64,000 nucleotides of DNA, taken from NCBI RefSeq assembly GCF_026914265.1, contig NC_069130.1, positions 46,924,556-46,988,555 on the forward strand. The letters are read 5' to 3'. A program made the translations under genes and the position numbers. Below the pieces are notes generated by a model that saw nothing but the letters and a program-made list of their open reading frames with translations, was not told the DNA's origin and searched no databases. This document shows positions 49,220-59,985 of this stretch, piece after piece. The stretch's first letter is position 1. Each line of letters begins with the position of its first letter. This stretch comes from Mya arenaria (taxonomy: Eukaryota > Mollusca > Bivalvia > Myida > Myidae).

Positions 49220-52200
49220 ATGCACATCCAGGTCGAGGAGCGTGTGTTTTCTTCCATTGCAGATTCAAGTGGATGTCTTGGTAGTGCGCTTGTGGCAGGT
49301 GATTCCAACGTACATCGTATCCAAGCAGCGATTCAAAATTGGTCCACTATTCGATGCCTCCCAGTATCAGGTACACACATTTTTAAAAGGCAAATGGATG
49401 TTATTTAAATGATTATGGCGAACTATTTTGCTTCAATATTGCATAAAGATGTTAGTGAATGTATTATGACCCAAATAATCTGCCACAATATTCAACTTAT
49501 AGTCTCCTTCAGTTTTGCAGACGACATATTTCATCAACCCGAAGACCTTAGCCTTATAGTATCCAATTTGCCCTGGTATATTTGATGGTTATTACTGTAA
49601 ACACTATGTTATGCACCAGTAAATTGTAACCCCCCCCCCCCCCCCCCCAGGTCCGGGGGAATACCAGGGATAGCCGGTGAAAAGGGCCATGTTTCTACTT
49701 TCCAGGTGGCCCCACAGGGCCGGGTGACTGCGGTGTTTTTGTCATAGCGCCAAATTAAGCCGAGATTGGGCTTCATGTAGAGTCTCTGAGGTGCGAGGGC
49801 ATTTGGCCGGGGTTTAACCATCAGTTCGTTCCCGCAGGGCAGGGATTTTACCCGGGGTTGGCTGGACCGAAAGTCAAAGTCCCGGCTATTCCCCTGACCC
49901 TGGGGGCCAAGGTTACAATATTGACTGGTGAATTAGCGTAGCACTATTATCTCAAGGGTATTCTGTGAGGAAAAGTGTGTCCATGCAGTGTTGGCTTTCA
50001 ACCCAGAACTGCTCGAACCAACTGAGCTTTCCGGACATGAAGGATTTCGTATCCAAACACTCTCTAATTTTCCCCATATTTACATTTAAGGGTGATTCTG
50101 GCACTCGGTTCTTTCTTTTCTGACACCAATAAAGACATCCGTGGAGGTAGTGAAAGTACCCAGTGTGGTGGCTGGACACATGAATACCAGAACAATAGCA
50201 CAGCCCTCTAACCAATTGGCTAGCTGGGCAGCTGGTTTTTACACATGCACACACACGCATATACACATGCTTCATGCCTTCCACCAATAACCTTTTAGGC
50301 TGATCCAGAGATTCTTGCATTTTACTTTTGATATATCCGTATATAAGTAGTCCTGCGAGAAAGAGTGCATCCTGTGTGTGGCTTGAACCCATGATTTGAT
50401 TGCACTAGCATGGCATTCCAGTGATTAATTTTGTGCAAAGGCTTCTCAAGGCTGTTTCACTGGACCATAAATTTTATTTTTCCCAAATTTTTTTGTCCAA
50501 TTTCATATTTGCAAATTATGTTGATTTATACAAATTGCAGTGAATTTTAAAAAAAATCTTGACATGACAAACTTGTTCACAGCATAATGTTTGCATAAAG
50601 AAGTGATAACATGTCTATTTACCATTACCCACACACTGTTTACTCCACTCCGCCATTTATTTTGTAGCTTGTTCTTGCTCACACATTTTACACTCCTTGG
50701 CCCCAATTAACCTATAAGCTGATTCTGGCATTTTTACCTTTTATTGACACAAGTAAGGAAAACAATTTGGAGGAAATATTGTTTGTTTGAATAATAGCCT
50801 TCTTTTGGACTCAAACCCATGGCGGCAGGAACATTAGCACAGTTCTCTAACCTATTGAGCTGGGCTGGTGGTTCTTACCCACACAAGGTACAGATACATG
50901 TAGGCCAATATATTGCTAGAAGTAAAAATGTCATATATTGCCTTGTTTCTCAGCCATTTCATCTAAAGGTCCCTGTTAGCTCAAAGTACTTGTTAAAGTG
51001 ATTGGTGTATACAAAATGTTTTTCTTAAGTTTCTAGTTAAAGACCTTCTTTCTTTTCACTTTTCCTGTTTAAACATCCCACATATCAGTCAAGCTAAACT
51101 GAATAAATTTTTACGTATATGGACAAACAAGAACTCCACACGACCACTTTTTAAACAGTGTATTATGTGAAAAGAAAAGGAAAAATGTTTTTTTATTTAA
51201 TACCAATTAAATTCCATGCGCCAATCATATCACAAGATATGGTACTGCATATTCCATTCCATATTAATTATTGAATCAAATGTTTCTTGATTGATTTGAA
51301 CCATCCAATACCAAAATAATATTATTAATACATCAGTCAATTGTAACCACGCCCCCCCCCCAAGAAATGGTCCTTACCGGGGTTAGGGTTAGCAGTTTGT
51401 CCCCACAGGGCTGGGGTTAAACCTGGGATTTGCTGGACCGAGAGTGAAAGTCACCGGTATTCTGGACCCGGGGGGGGGGCGGGGGTCGTGGTTAAAGAAA
51501 ACATAAAAACAAAAGCTACCATTGTTCAGTTTACCTCAATTGTAGGAGCCAAGTTTGTGAATGACAAGAAGGGATTTGTGGCAGTTCTGCAGCTTTCATT
51601 GAAGAAGGAGTTTTACCCATGTGTCTATATTCATCTTGGCTCCAATGATGTTCAAGCCAGAGAGGATGTGTTTTATAGGTACACATTAAATATGTTTGAT
51701 TCTATTACGTACGAAGCAGTCTTTTCAATAAGCTTCGTCAAGGTACCAGTTTTTAAAAACTCCCTTTGGCGTACTCTATTTCAATGACACACATTTTGTC
51801 TACTAAGTAACAAAACAATTTATGAAATTTTATTTAATCTCCTTTTCCTCAAGTTTTAATGTTATGAAATATGCCTGATTCAAGAAAGTTATGACAAAGT
51901 GTTATTACGACTTTATAATGCTTTATTTGAAGAAGTCACTACTTGTTTGCCTTGGCTTTATTAATAGTCTAATAATGTATGTTTATTTCAAAGGAGAGTC
52001 ACTGAGGTATGTGATAGTATCCACGAGACGAGTCCGGAAACTGAGATTGTTTTATGTTCTATTCTGCCACGAAAAAAGAATGACAGACGAGTATCTTCAA
52101 CATTAGCGAGAGTCTTCAACAGATGGATCCAGAATGCTAACACCATGCTAATGGACATTTCAGAGGCCATCCCATACATCAGATTCCTTGGATATGGAGC

Positions 52201-54392
52201 TCAGGTATAAATCAACAAAATAAGTTTATGCAATACAGAAATAAAAGTTGTAGATATTTGGCAAATTTAAGATGATCCTTATTTATATAGACAGGTAGAA
52301 ATATGTAACTGTAATGCATTTTTATGCCTTTGTGGATATGGGTTGTCATAATGATATTGTTTATTTCATTGGTATACATATATCATTATTATAAGTCACG
52401 TGACCTGCCCATGTTAATTTCTCATATTCCCATCATGGGCAATTTCGTACTGTCACACACTGACAGTATCGTTTTGACCGGTTGACATGATACTGTCACA
52501 TAGCACGCACGTCTTAAAACAGGCATTTTTTGGTTTCCCAAGTCTGAGGTGGTAAGCGCTTATTAAAATGTATTGTGAATCTGGTTACAACCGGTGTTTG
52601 CCTTATTTCTAAACAACATTTGCAACAAAATGACAGCTAAAGTAAACAAACAATAATTACAGAATAAATTGATTAAACTTGAAAGTTGTGTTATTGTAAA
52701 AATCTTATATATCATGTATATAAATGTAACTGTGTTCGGTATAATAAAATAAATATTGCATGGCTTCCAGTGTGACAGTACATATTGTCAACATTCGGGT
52801 AAATACTGTTACCCTCGGCTTCTCCTCGGTAACAGTATTTCCCTCATGTTAACAATATGTACTGTCACACTGGAAGGCATGCAATATTTATATAATATTC
52901 ACCAACTTTTTCAAAAACAGTATATGAGCAATATCATTATTTTTGTTTCTGTATCTCCGTTAACAAGATAGTATATTGAAAAGCAAAGATGAAGACTTAA
53001 TATTCCAATGATTGAAAAGTTTGTTAAACCATGCATTCTGTTTTTATATACAATTAAGGAATGTGCTGATGTGTTGGGTCGTGATGGACTTCATCTGAGT
53101 CGTGTTGGTGGTAGACATTGTAGTCAGGTGATTGAGGAGGATGTGTATTCCTGGAGTGAAATAGCCTATCAGCAGGATGTACATTGGAATGAAGACATAC
53201 GCCAACCACATTCAGCAGAGATTGATGCATCAAGCTTTGACCAGTGGTATTTGTTTCAAATATATTACAATTCAGCTGAGTTAATTAGTTTTTTGCCTGT
53301 GTAAAATATCCGAATATTGTCATTACCTCAGTGTTGTTTAAGGGTATAAGATGAACATGTCGTGTTGATGAATTAACATGAAATATTTTACAATGATAAG
53401 AATTATATTAAATGTTGGCATTGTTCGATACTGTCTCACTTAATTGCTTGTTGTATGATGCAAGGTTAAGTATGACTCTTGTTCGGTTTGTAATATGTTA
53501 GTCAGTTAAAAGAAGGATGTCCATTTAATTATAGTTCATATGGTGTTCCTAACTCCCTACGTCTGAGATATTAAAAACAATATTTTCCTGGTGCCTTATT
53601 TTTAGCTCTGACTATTTTCAAAGCCTGGCAGCTGCTGTTGAACCAGTCAGTGACCAGAATGTCCAGGCCAGCAAGCAGCCTCTGTACTCGGAAATAGTCC
53701 GTTTGGTAAATACAACACTTGCTCTAAATGGATGTCATTTGCTAGATGAATAGTTATAATTTATCAAAAGCATTGAATTCTCTGATAAGATGCTTGTGTT
53801 GGTTGTAGATATAGGATGTTCATTCATAAGTTACCATTAACAGGTAATTCAAACAATTATGAACCTTTTCTAATTTGATATTCGTAACATTTGGTCAGTC
53901 ATCAAGTTAGTCTTTCGGATGAACAAGCCCGAATTCATGTATAAATGCTTGGCATTTGATTTTTTAACAAGCCCTGCAGTATAAAACCAGAAATTGAGGA
54001 AGCCAAAACACATTTTACCAGTGCAGGGATGGGGCTTGTGCTAATATATATTTTATCTATTTTGTGTCGAAAGTAAATTAACACTTATTTACTAAGGCAA
54101 AAGTGGTCAATGTCAAGTGTTTTAACCTTAGCATGGAAGAATCAAATATGTTGTGTGTTTTTTGCCTTAATTCCTATTTTGTACCACTGTTCTTTTTATT
54201 TTGAAAATGCCTCTATTCAGAGGAGATAACAAAGGTTATTCTTAATTATAGTGACTTCATAAAACAGATGAACTGAACTTCATATTATGAGGAAAAGGAA
54301 CATTTGTTTTATTCTTACAGCCAGCAGCTGAAGTTCCAGATGTTACCTCAGTGCAGCATAATGTGAAGTTACCAAGGCGCAATGTATTGAAG
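49220..54392 (+). CDS. SGNH-hydrolase-like protein, spliced exons
   Basis: Exons: 49263-49370 (or a first exon starting at the in-frame ATG 49220), 51546-51678, 51994-52204, 53059-53246, 53606-53705 and 54321-54392. All junctions are GT-AG and all phases agree through six exons. The product has the SGNH/GDSL blocks in order. Block I is LVAGDSNVHR (the nucleophile Ser in GDS). Block III is YIHLGSNDVQARED (Gly, Asn). Then come EIVLCSILPRKKNDRR and FNRWIQNANTMLMD, and block V is RDGLHLSRVGG (Asp-x-x-His). The block II Gly is not obvious. The family hydrolyses esters or related bonds; the substrate here is unknown. The exons lie inside the inverted repeat and directly precede the KDZ-like exon, possibly in the same transcript: the last exon ends in phase 0, and an AG at 54700 would continue in phase at 54701. 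Confidence 0.75.
49612..49931. mobile_element. MITE family A copy in the SGNH gene
   Basis: TGCACCAGTAAATTGTAACC then about 20 C at the left; GGTTACAATATTGACTGGTGA at the right. The interior matches 33622-33919 ('ttggccggggtttaaccatcag'). It lies in the intron between the first and second SGNH exons. Confidence 0.8.
49955..50890 (-). mobile_element. Cluster of tRNA-like SINE heads, minus strand
   Basis: On the minus strand, A-box-like stretches (AGCTCAGTTGGTTCGAG near 50010-50030; AGCTAGCCAATTGGTTAGAG near 50205-50225; AGCTCAATAGGTTAGAG near 50845-50862) are each followed by an imperfect B box (for example GGGTTTGAGTCC at about 50808-50820). Related bodies ('gctgattctggcatttttacctttt') separate them. 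Probably two or three diverged SINE copies; limits uncertain. Confidence 0.45.
51331..51495. mobile_element. MITE family A, shortened copy
   Basis: Left end CATCAGTCAATTGTAACCAC then C-tract; right end G-tract then 'cgtggtta', the terminal bases missing. About half the usual length. It ends about 50 bp before the second SGNH exon. Confidence 0.7.
52750..52890. repeat. Near-perfect 140-bp palindrome
   Basis: AAATATTGCATGGCTTCCAG at the left pairs with its complement at the right end. The arms also share GTGTGACAGTACATATTG, and the centre pairs GGTAAATACTGTTACC with GGTAACAGTATTTCC around CTCGGCTTCTCCTCGG. It would fold into a long hairpin. It lies in the intron between SGNH exons 3 and 4. A smaller palindrome with 'ctgtcacacactgacagta' stands at 52452-52470. 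Confidence 0.85.
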
Positions 54393-54622
54393 GTCTCTGT
54401 TATGTTTGTTTTGTACTTAAAATATATATTATAACATAATTATTTAATAAATATAGGTAATAGTGCAAAAAAAACTTATGTCAATCTGAGATTCCTGTGC
54501 TGGTGTTCTTTTTGAAAGCCTGTTAAGCTGTTTCAGATGGGCAATGCAACAATTTTAATAAAATTTAATGAGCATTTACATAACTAAACTTAAATACATT
54601 CATTGATGAAAACATTTAAAGC

Positions 54623-57496
54623 ATGTCTGTTTCTTGTCTACCTTTGGTAGGGACAAGGGTTAAACAACCTGAAACCGCAATTAATACAATTTTCACTAAG
54701 TATAGAACATATTACCCAGATTTAAATGCGGTTCAATGTGAGGTTTTAGAAATTCCTGCACTAGAGAGGCCATCTAAGAAGAGGAAAAGCACAGCCTCTG
54801 TGAAGGTGACAAAAGATGTGGAGCCATTGAGTGTTATGCAGGAATCAAAAAAATCTATGTATGAACAATTTTCTATTGATTTAATAGAGGATGGAAAGAT
54901 ATATATTCAGGTAGCTGAGGAAGACACCATGATATGTTGTATGAATGATTATAATGATTCTGGTTCTTTAAGAAAAGAAGTGTATGTTTATACCACTTGG
55001 CTAAAGCAAGAATCTGGAGACTACTTCCATTGTACCTGCAGTATATATAGAACTTTATTTGATATAGCTCATAGCCAAACTCTAAATTATTCAAACAGGA
55101 ATAGCTGCATGCACTGTACATTCCTTAAGTGTATTGTTCTTCCAAATCTACAGATAGATGAAAGGGCTACAGAAACCAAAACCCGTAAATTTGTTCAGGA
55201 GGGAAAGCAGTGTGCTGGCAAGGATTTGATTGAATTAAGTGACTTTAATGGTACACGGAAATTTTCAGTTTTGGCAGAAGGAGAGACTAAACCTGTTTTT
55301 TTATCACTGAGTCACAACAAGGCCAAAGCAAATTATACTGTGACCTGTCACAATGGCGAGTGTCAATCAAAGAAGGGACACAAACGATATTTAAATAACT
55401 TGAATTCTTCCAATCTTTGCAGACATTTATTTGTGCTGAAACATAATCCAGAATCCTGGATTGATTTGCATGAAAGAAATGCCACTAATGAAACTTTTTT
55501 AGATGACCAACTACTAGATGATGAAACAAATGATGATGCTGGTGATGGTGATCCTGTTGATACTAATGACAATTTTGATCCTGAAACAGGTCTATGGAAG
55601 TATAAGTGTGAGAGCAGCCATCCAGCAGCAGCTAGAGAGAGTGATATGTTGAGGCGTAACATCATCAAACGTGACGGATGGAATGATTTGACCTTGAGTA
55701 GGCAGGCTGATGGTTCATTGAAGGGTCCCAATTTCTATCCAGATATGCCAGACAATACATGCTGCTGTGGATCTGGATGGTTGAAGCGAGATGATGATCC
55801 AGATTACTCTGAAAACGGGAAATTGATTCCTTTAGGTCGAGTTCTTACAGTTTACACACAGTTTGCGCCTGTGCAGTGTGATGTTTACAAAAGAGTCTGT
55901 TACAACCCGATAGACGACAGTCGCTGTGAACTTGCATGGAATGAAGGCCAGAGTGAATCAATTCATGTTTTTAGTAGTAAAACAGCTGCAGGTGACGAAA
56001 TAGGATGGGAGTTTACATCATCAGTAATGAAAACTGGTTGCACTTTTTCAGCATACTGTCAGATGAAGGATGAACTTTACAGAACTCGTGACCCAAAGGC
56101 CAAGTTTATGGATGCAACAGTTTTTTTAAAATGGTGGTTTAGTTGGGCAGCTAATATGAACATTGATTTCAGACAACCATGTGACATTTGTAGGTATGAG
56201 CCTAATAGACTGTGCTGTGATGGAACCAGAGTAGGCGTAGGTTTCCGTCATTCAAATTTCACAGAAATAAGTAAACCTGATAGTTCTTTACAGACACAGC
56301 AAACATTGCATCGACGGATGGACAGATGTTACCTGAAGAATAAGCCTGGAGTTGAAAAGAGACAGATGATCGCTTATCGTGAAGCATTGGATAATATAGC
56401 CCGAACTACAGTTGCAGAATTTGAACCGTTAGATATTCCAGAAAATAATGATAGAATTAATTTACTTATGCAGGCTCTACCTGAGGAGGCTCATCAATCA
56501 TTCCAGCGATTTACTCGAGGGATGTCAGAATTTGAAAGAGTAGCTTATGCATCTGTCCTTAAGATGTTGGCTACAACAGCATCTGTGACAAGCATTTTGT
56601 CACCAGAATATGCACTTTTCTTGCAGGAATTTCTAACTAATGAAAATCTTTCAGATTTTGAGTTTAACAGACAGATGTATGAGATGAGATCATTTGCTCC
56701 AGAAATACGGGACTTGATCGCAGAATCGATGTTGAACAATAACAACATTCTACCTGATGACATTAAACTTTTTCTAGTTCATCTTACTAATGAGTCTCTA
56801 AACTTACCAGTTTATGCCCCAGAGGATGCTACTTTTCAATTCGGAACATACAACCCTGAGAAGCTGGGCCGGGCTTATTACTTCAATGAACATGGTGTTA
56901 AACTGAGGAATGTACGCAAATTTCAGATAGATGAGGACCGAGCAGGCAGAAACAATGACCATGATGATGAAGCTATGGACTTTGAGCGATGCAGAAAGAT
57001 TTACTCAAAAATACAACAATCAGCACCCGGCACATCTAACTTGTTTCTTTGGTTTTGTCCAGATCACGGTCATTGCTATGGATTCCACATGACAGTGGCT
57101 GAAGGCAGAAAAGATCCATCAGCTTCATTATACTCTCATCTAGCCAAACCTCCACAAGCAGTGTTTTATGACTTTGCCTGTAACTTACAGGAATATTGCC
57201 TCAACAGAGAGAGTGGGTACTACAAGAATGTTAGATTTTTTCACGATATTTTTCATGGTTATTCACACAAATGCTCTACTTCTTTTAGAAGCTCTCGACT
57301 TCAAGGATTTGAAAGTGTGAACTCAGAAATCTGCGAACAGTTCAACAGCTTCATCCAGATTCTGAAGAAATCAGCAAGACAAATGACACAATCTCATTTC
57401 TGTTTCTATCTTCAGTTCTTTATTCATGAGTGGAACAGGAGAAAAAGAGTTGCTTACAAGAGGAAAATCAGCACTGCACTAGCTGGGCTTTTATGA
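54623..57496 (+). CDS. SWIM plus KDZ-type transposase-like protein (957 aa)
   Basis: A single long exon. ATG 54623 has A at -3; alternatively the exon is entered by splicing at 54701. Residues 137-164 form a SWIM-like cluster (CTC, then CMH), and 242-268 a second Cys-rich one (CHNGEC, then CRH). An acidic linker (295-320) follows, then CCCGSGW (380-386). The C-terminal half has CDICRYEPNRLCCDG (520-534, candidate catalytic Asp 533), WFCPDHGHCYGFHMT (810-824), YDFACNLQEYC (849-859, Asp 850), FFHDIFHGYSHKC (872-884) and NSEICEQFN (900-908, Glu 902 or 905). The order DG, YD.AC, D.FH..H.C, N.E..EQ.N is that of Kyakuja-Dileera-Zisupton transposases and of host proteins derived from them. All candidate acidic residues are present. 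Family name is by eye only. It sits between the inverted-repeat arms, downstream of the SGNH exons. Confidence 0.75.
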   Translation: MSVSCLPLVGTRVKQPETAINTIFTKYRTYYPDLNAVQCEVLEIPALERPSKKRKSTASVKVTKDVEPLSVMQESKKSMYEQFSIDLIEDGKIYIQVAEEDTMICCMNDYNDSGSLRKEVYVYTTWLKQESGDYFHCTCSIYRTLFDIAHSQTLNYSNRNSCMHCTFLKCIVLPNLQIDERATETKTRKFVQEGKQCAGKDLIELSDFNGTRKFSVLAEGETKPVFLSLSHNKAKANYTVTCHNGECQSKKGHKRYLNNLNSSNLCRHLFVLKHNPESWIDLHERNATNETFLDDQLLDDETNDDAGDGDPVDTNDNFDPETGLWKYKCESSHPAAARESDMLRRNIIKRDGWNDLTLSRQADGSLKGPNFYPDMPDNTCCCGSGWLKRDDDPDYSENGKLIPLGRVLTVYTQFAPVQCDVYKRVCYNPIDDSRCELAWNEGQSESIHVFSSKTAAGDEIGWEFTSSVMKTGCTFSAYCQMKDELYRTRDPKAKFMDATVFLKWWFSWAANMNIDFRQPCDICRYEPNRLCCDGTRVGVGFRHSNFTEISKPDSSLQTQQTLHRRMDRCYLKNKPGVEKRQMIAYREALDNIARTTVAEFEPLDIPENNDRINLLMQALPEEAHQSFQRFTRGMSEFERVAYASVLKMLATTASVTSILSPEYALFLQEFLTNENLSDFEFNRQMYEMRSFAPEIRDLIAESMLNNNNILPDDIKLFLVHLTNESLNLPVYAPEDATFQFGTYNPEKLGRAYYFNEHGVKLRNVRKFQIDEDRAGRNNDHDDEAMDFERCRKIYSKIQQSAPGTSNLFLWFCPDHGHCYGFHMTVAEGRKDPSASLYSHLAKPPQAVFYDFACNLQEYCLNRESGYYKNVRFFHDIFHGYSHKCSTSFRSSRLQGFESVNSEICEQFNSFIQILKKSARQMTQSHFCFYLQFFIHEWNRRKRVAYKRKISTALAGLL

Positions 57497-57688
57497 AATG
57501 TATAACAACTTTGATTTTCAGAGAGCTGTGCATCATAAAATGATCAAATGAACTATGTTTAATTTATATTTCATTCACTTCTTATATATATTTGTTTGAC
57601 TTTCTCATTTGCGTATACTTTTGACTAGTAATTATCACTGCATCTGCAATTGTTTTCGGTTTCTGCTGTGTTTGTTAGTATGTTTCAG

Positions 57689-58024
57689 TTTGAGCGAACA
57701 GACTCCAACTTTGGCTTCCAGCTTTGCTGTTGAGAAAGGTCAACAAGTTCCACCAGAAGTTCCACCAGAAATACATCACGTCTTTAATGTATGTTAATAA
57801 TTATTTACATGGTTGTAAACTAAAAGTTCAAAGCATAAATATCTTATATATATAATTACATAAAGAAAAATGTTGATTGTTTATAAAGCTATGAATTAAT
57901 ATGTTTGTTATAGAAATTCATATCCCTCTTTCAGGTTTGAGGCAGATTTTCCACAGCGTCTTCATCCAATCTACTTGTGTCGGCATGTGCAACTACTTAA
58001 TCTGAAGGCTTGGAGGGAATTGTA
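57689..58024 (+). CDS. Possible 3' exons after the KDZ exon
   Basis: 57689-57788 follows TTTCAG and is open in one frame (EQTPTLASSFAVEKGQQVPP, a Pro-Glu-Val-Pro repeat), ending at GTATGT. Another block after TTTCAG at 57935 reads FEADFPQRLHPIYLCRHVQL to a TAG at 58022-58024 in one frame. The two phases do not agree: joined directly, the second gives a stop after one codon. They could be isoform ends, relics of an upstream gene, or chance. Confidence 0.25.
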
Positions 58025-58433
58025 GCTCAGTGCTTCATCCTTTATGTGGATAAACAAAAGGGAACCAGAAGGATCGATCTAAAGACATTCTTTTCATAAA
58101 TCTGTTGGTGTCAAACAATATAATTTTGATTGATCAGTCTTCTTAGTGCCTGTAGTGAACAGTATGTATTGTATTATATGTAGTATAATAATCAATTAAG
58201 TGTTGATAAATGTCTTACAATTATCGTATAACCCTTTATATCAAGTTTTGTTATTTAATTGTAGAACAGCAAAAGAAACATTTGTGGATTTTAAAAGATA
58301 AGGCAGAGGCTATGTTTACACTGTAAATGTTCAACTGGTGAATTCCATTATTTGTTGCAATATCTAGATTTTGATAATGTAAGGAATGATTTCTGATTAA
58401 AGTATTACAATAGGAATCCAATCTCTGTTATGC

Positions 58434-58770
58434 TTAAAGATGCACTTTTACTCCCAAATTAGATATTCCACAGTTTATATGATTGTTTTTTATATAAAAA
58501 AATAAGATTCTTATGAAGGATACAGAGTTGAATTTGAAAGAAGGTTGCAGGAAACATAAAGATCATAATCTTTTAGCACTCATAATCTTTTAGCACTCAC
58601 CAATCATTTAATATTTTTAATTTTAGGAATTAAATACACAGTTACAATATTGTTATCAGGAATCAATATTTTCCATAAATGCATTATTTAGTAAGTAGTT
58701 AAAGGTTTATCAGTCGAAATGTATGTTTCATACATGTGTATATTTTGATTTTGAATAAGAGTCACTTGAA
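58434..58770. mobile_element. Family C palindromic MITE, diverged copy
   Basis: TTAA at 58434-58437 then AGATGCACTTTTACTCCCAA; right end TTTTGAATAAGAGTCACTTG. Interior 'atgaaggatacagagttgaa' and 'aaatgcattatttagtaagt' as in the copies at 45458 and 38520. The right TTAA is lost. Confidence 0.7.
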
Positions 58771-59985
58771 AGATTTAGCTAAAAATGTTAGAAGAAGAAA
58801 CTGAAATTGCCCAATTCTGTACAAATAATTAAGGTCATACATTCGCTTATACACATTTTATCAATGTGGAATGTTAACTTAAATTGTTTCTTAAGTATGA
58901 TATAACAATCTATATTGCATAAGTAATTGAAGATATTGTTAAATACCACTTGTATGTGTACATGCTGGGTACCCCTTGCACATAATGAAAGCTAGGTATG
59001 AATAATATACGATTTTAAAATAATTGCAGTAAAAGACGGCAGTAAACTGAATGGAAGCTGTACACACACTTATAAGTACCTTCACGTGCTGTTTCACAAC
59101 ATCTCATGTAACTACTGAGAACACATGTTTACAGTACATATATTACACTGCTTTATTTGGACTCATTTTATAAAAAAAACCCATTTAATTCCTGTTTTGT
59201 TATTATTTGTTATAAATCAAATGCTTGAAGTCATGTTTTATGATCTTATAATAAAATTTTATTACGGGTCTAGTTGTTCGTTGTAGCATTGTTGAGTGAA
59301 CGTCTCTGATTTTGCCTCATAATTAATGAATTTCACACGAACATGTGTATGGAACCTTCTGTAATGTTTGTGATGTATGAGATTTGCTGTTTGGAGACTT
59401 TCAGACGGAATTCTTTCCTTAGAATTAGAATGTACCATTGTTTATTATCGCAATGTCTGTTAACATTGCCAGCAAAGCACAATAGTAGAATATGGAGTCT
59501 GCAAAGAAACTGGAGCAAGTAAATGAAATGCTAATTATTACAAACTTTCAGTCGTTTATGGAACAAAATGTAATAAATGCCTCATTGGCCAAAGTCAAAA
59601 GCTAATACACAAAAAGGTAAAAGGTAAGCCTGATAGATACTTTTTATTCCTCCATGAAATGAAGAGCAAAACATTGATATATATAATAATGACACATATT
59701 ATGAATTACATTTAACACAATAATATTCAAACAATACGAGTAAACCAAACATGCATATTATGTACACAAGTAGACAAACAGAATAAAATATCAAGTACTC
59801 TCGAAAGATAACAAAATTAAGCATTGGTAAGAAATATTTAGATTTAGAGCAGCCCTCTAATCCTAGGTATAATTACACACATGAATGCAAAGCTAGTACG
59901 AAAAACGAAATAACTAGGAAAGCAAAGTGTGATTTTACAATATACCTAATTCTGGATCAACTTAATTCAACAAGTTATTGACACA
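58771..59985. other. No gene recognised
   Basis: AT-rich, unique-looking sequence up to the inner edge of the right inverted-repeat arm. Only short unsupported ORFs. Confidence 0.5.
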
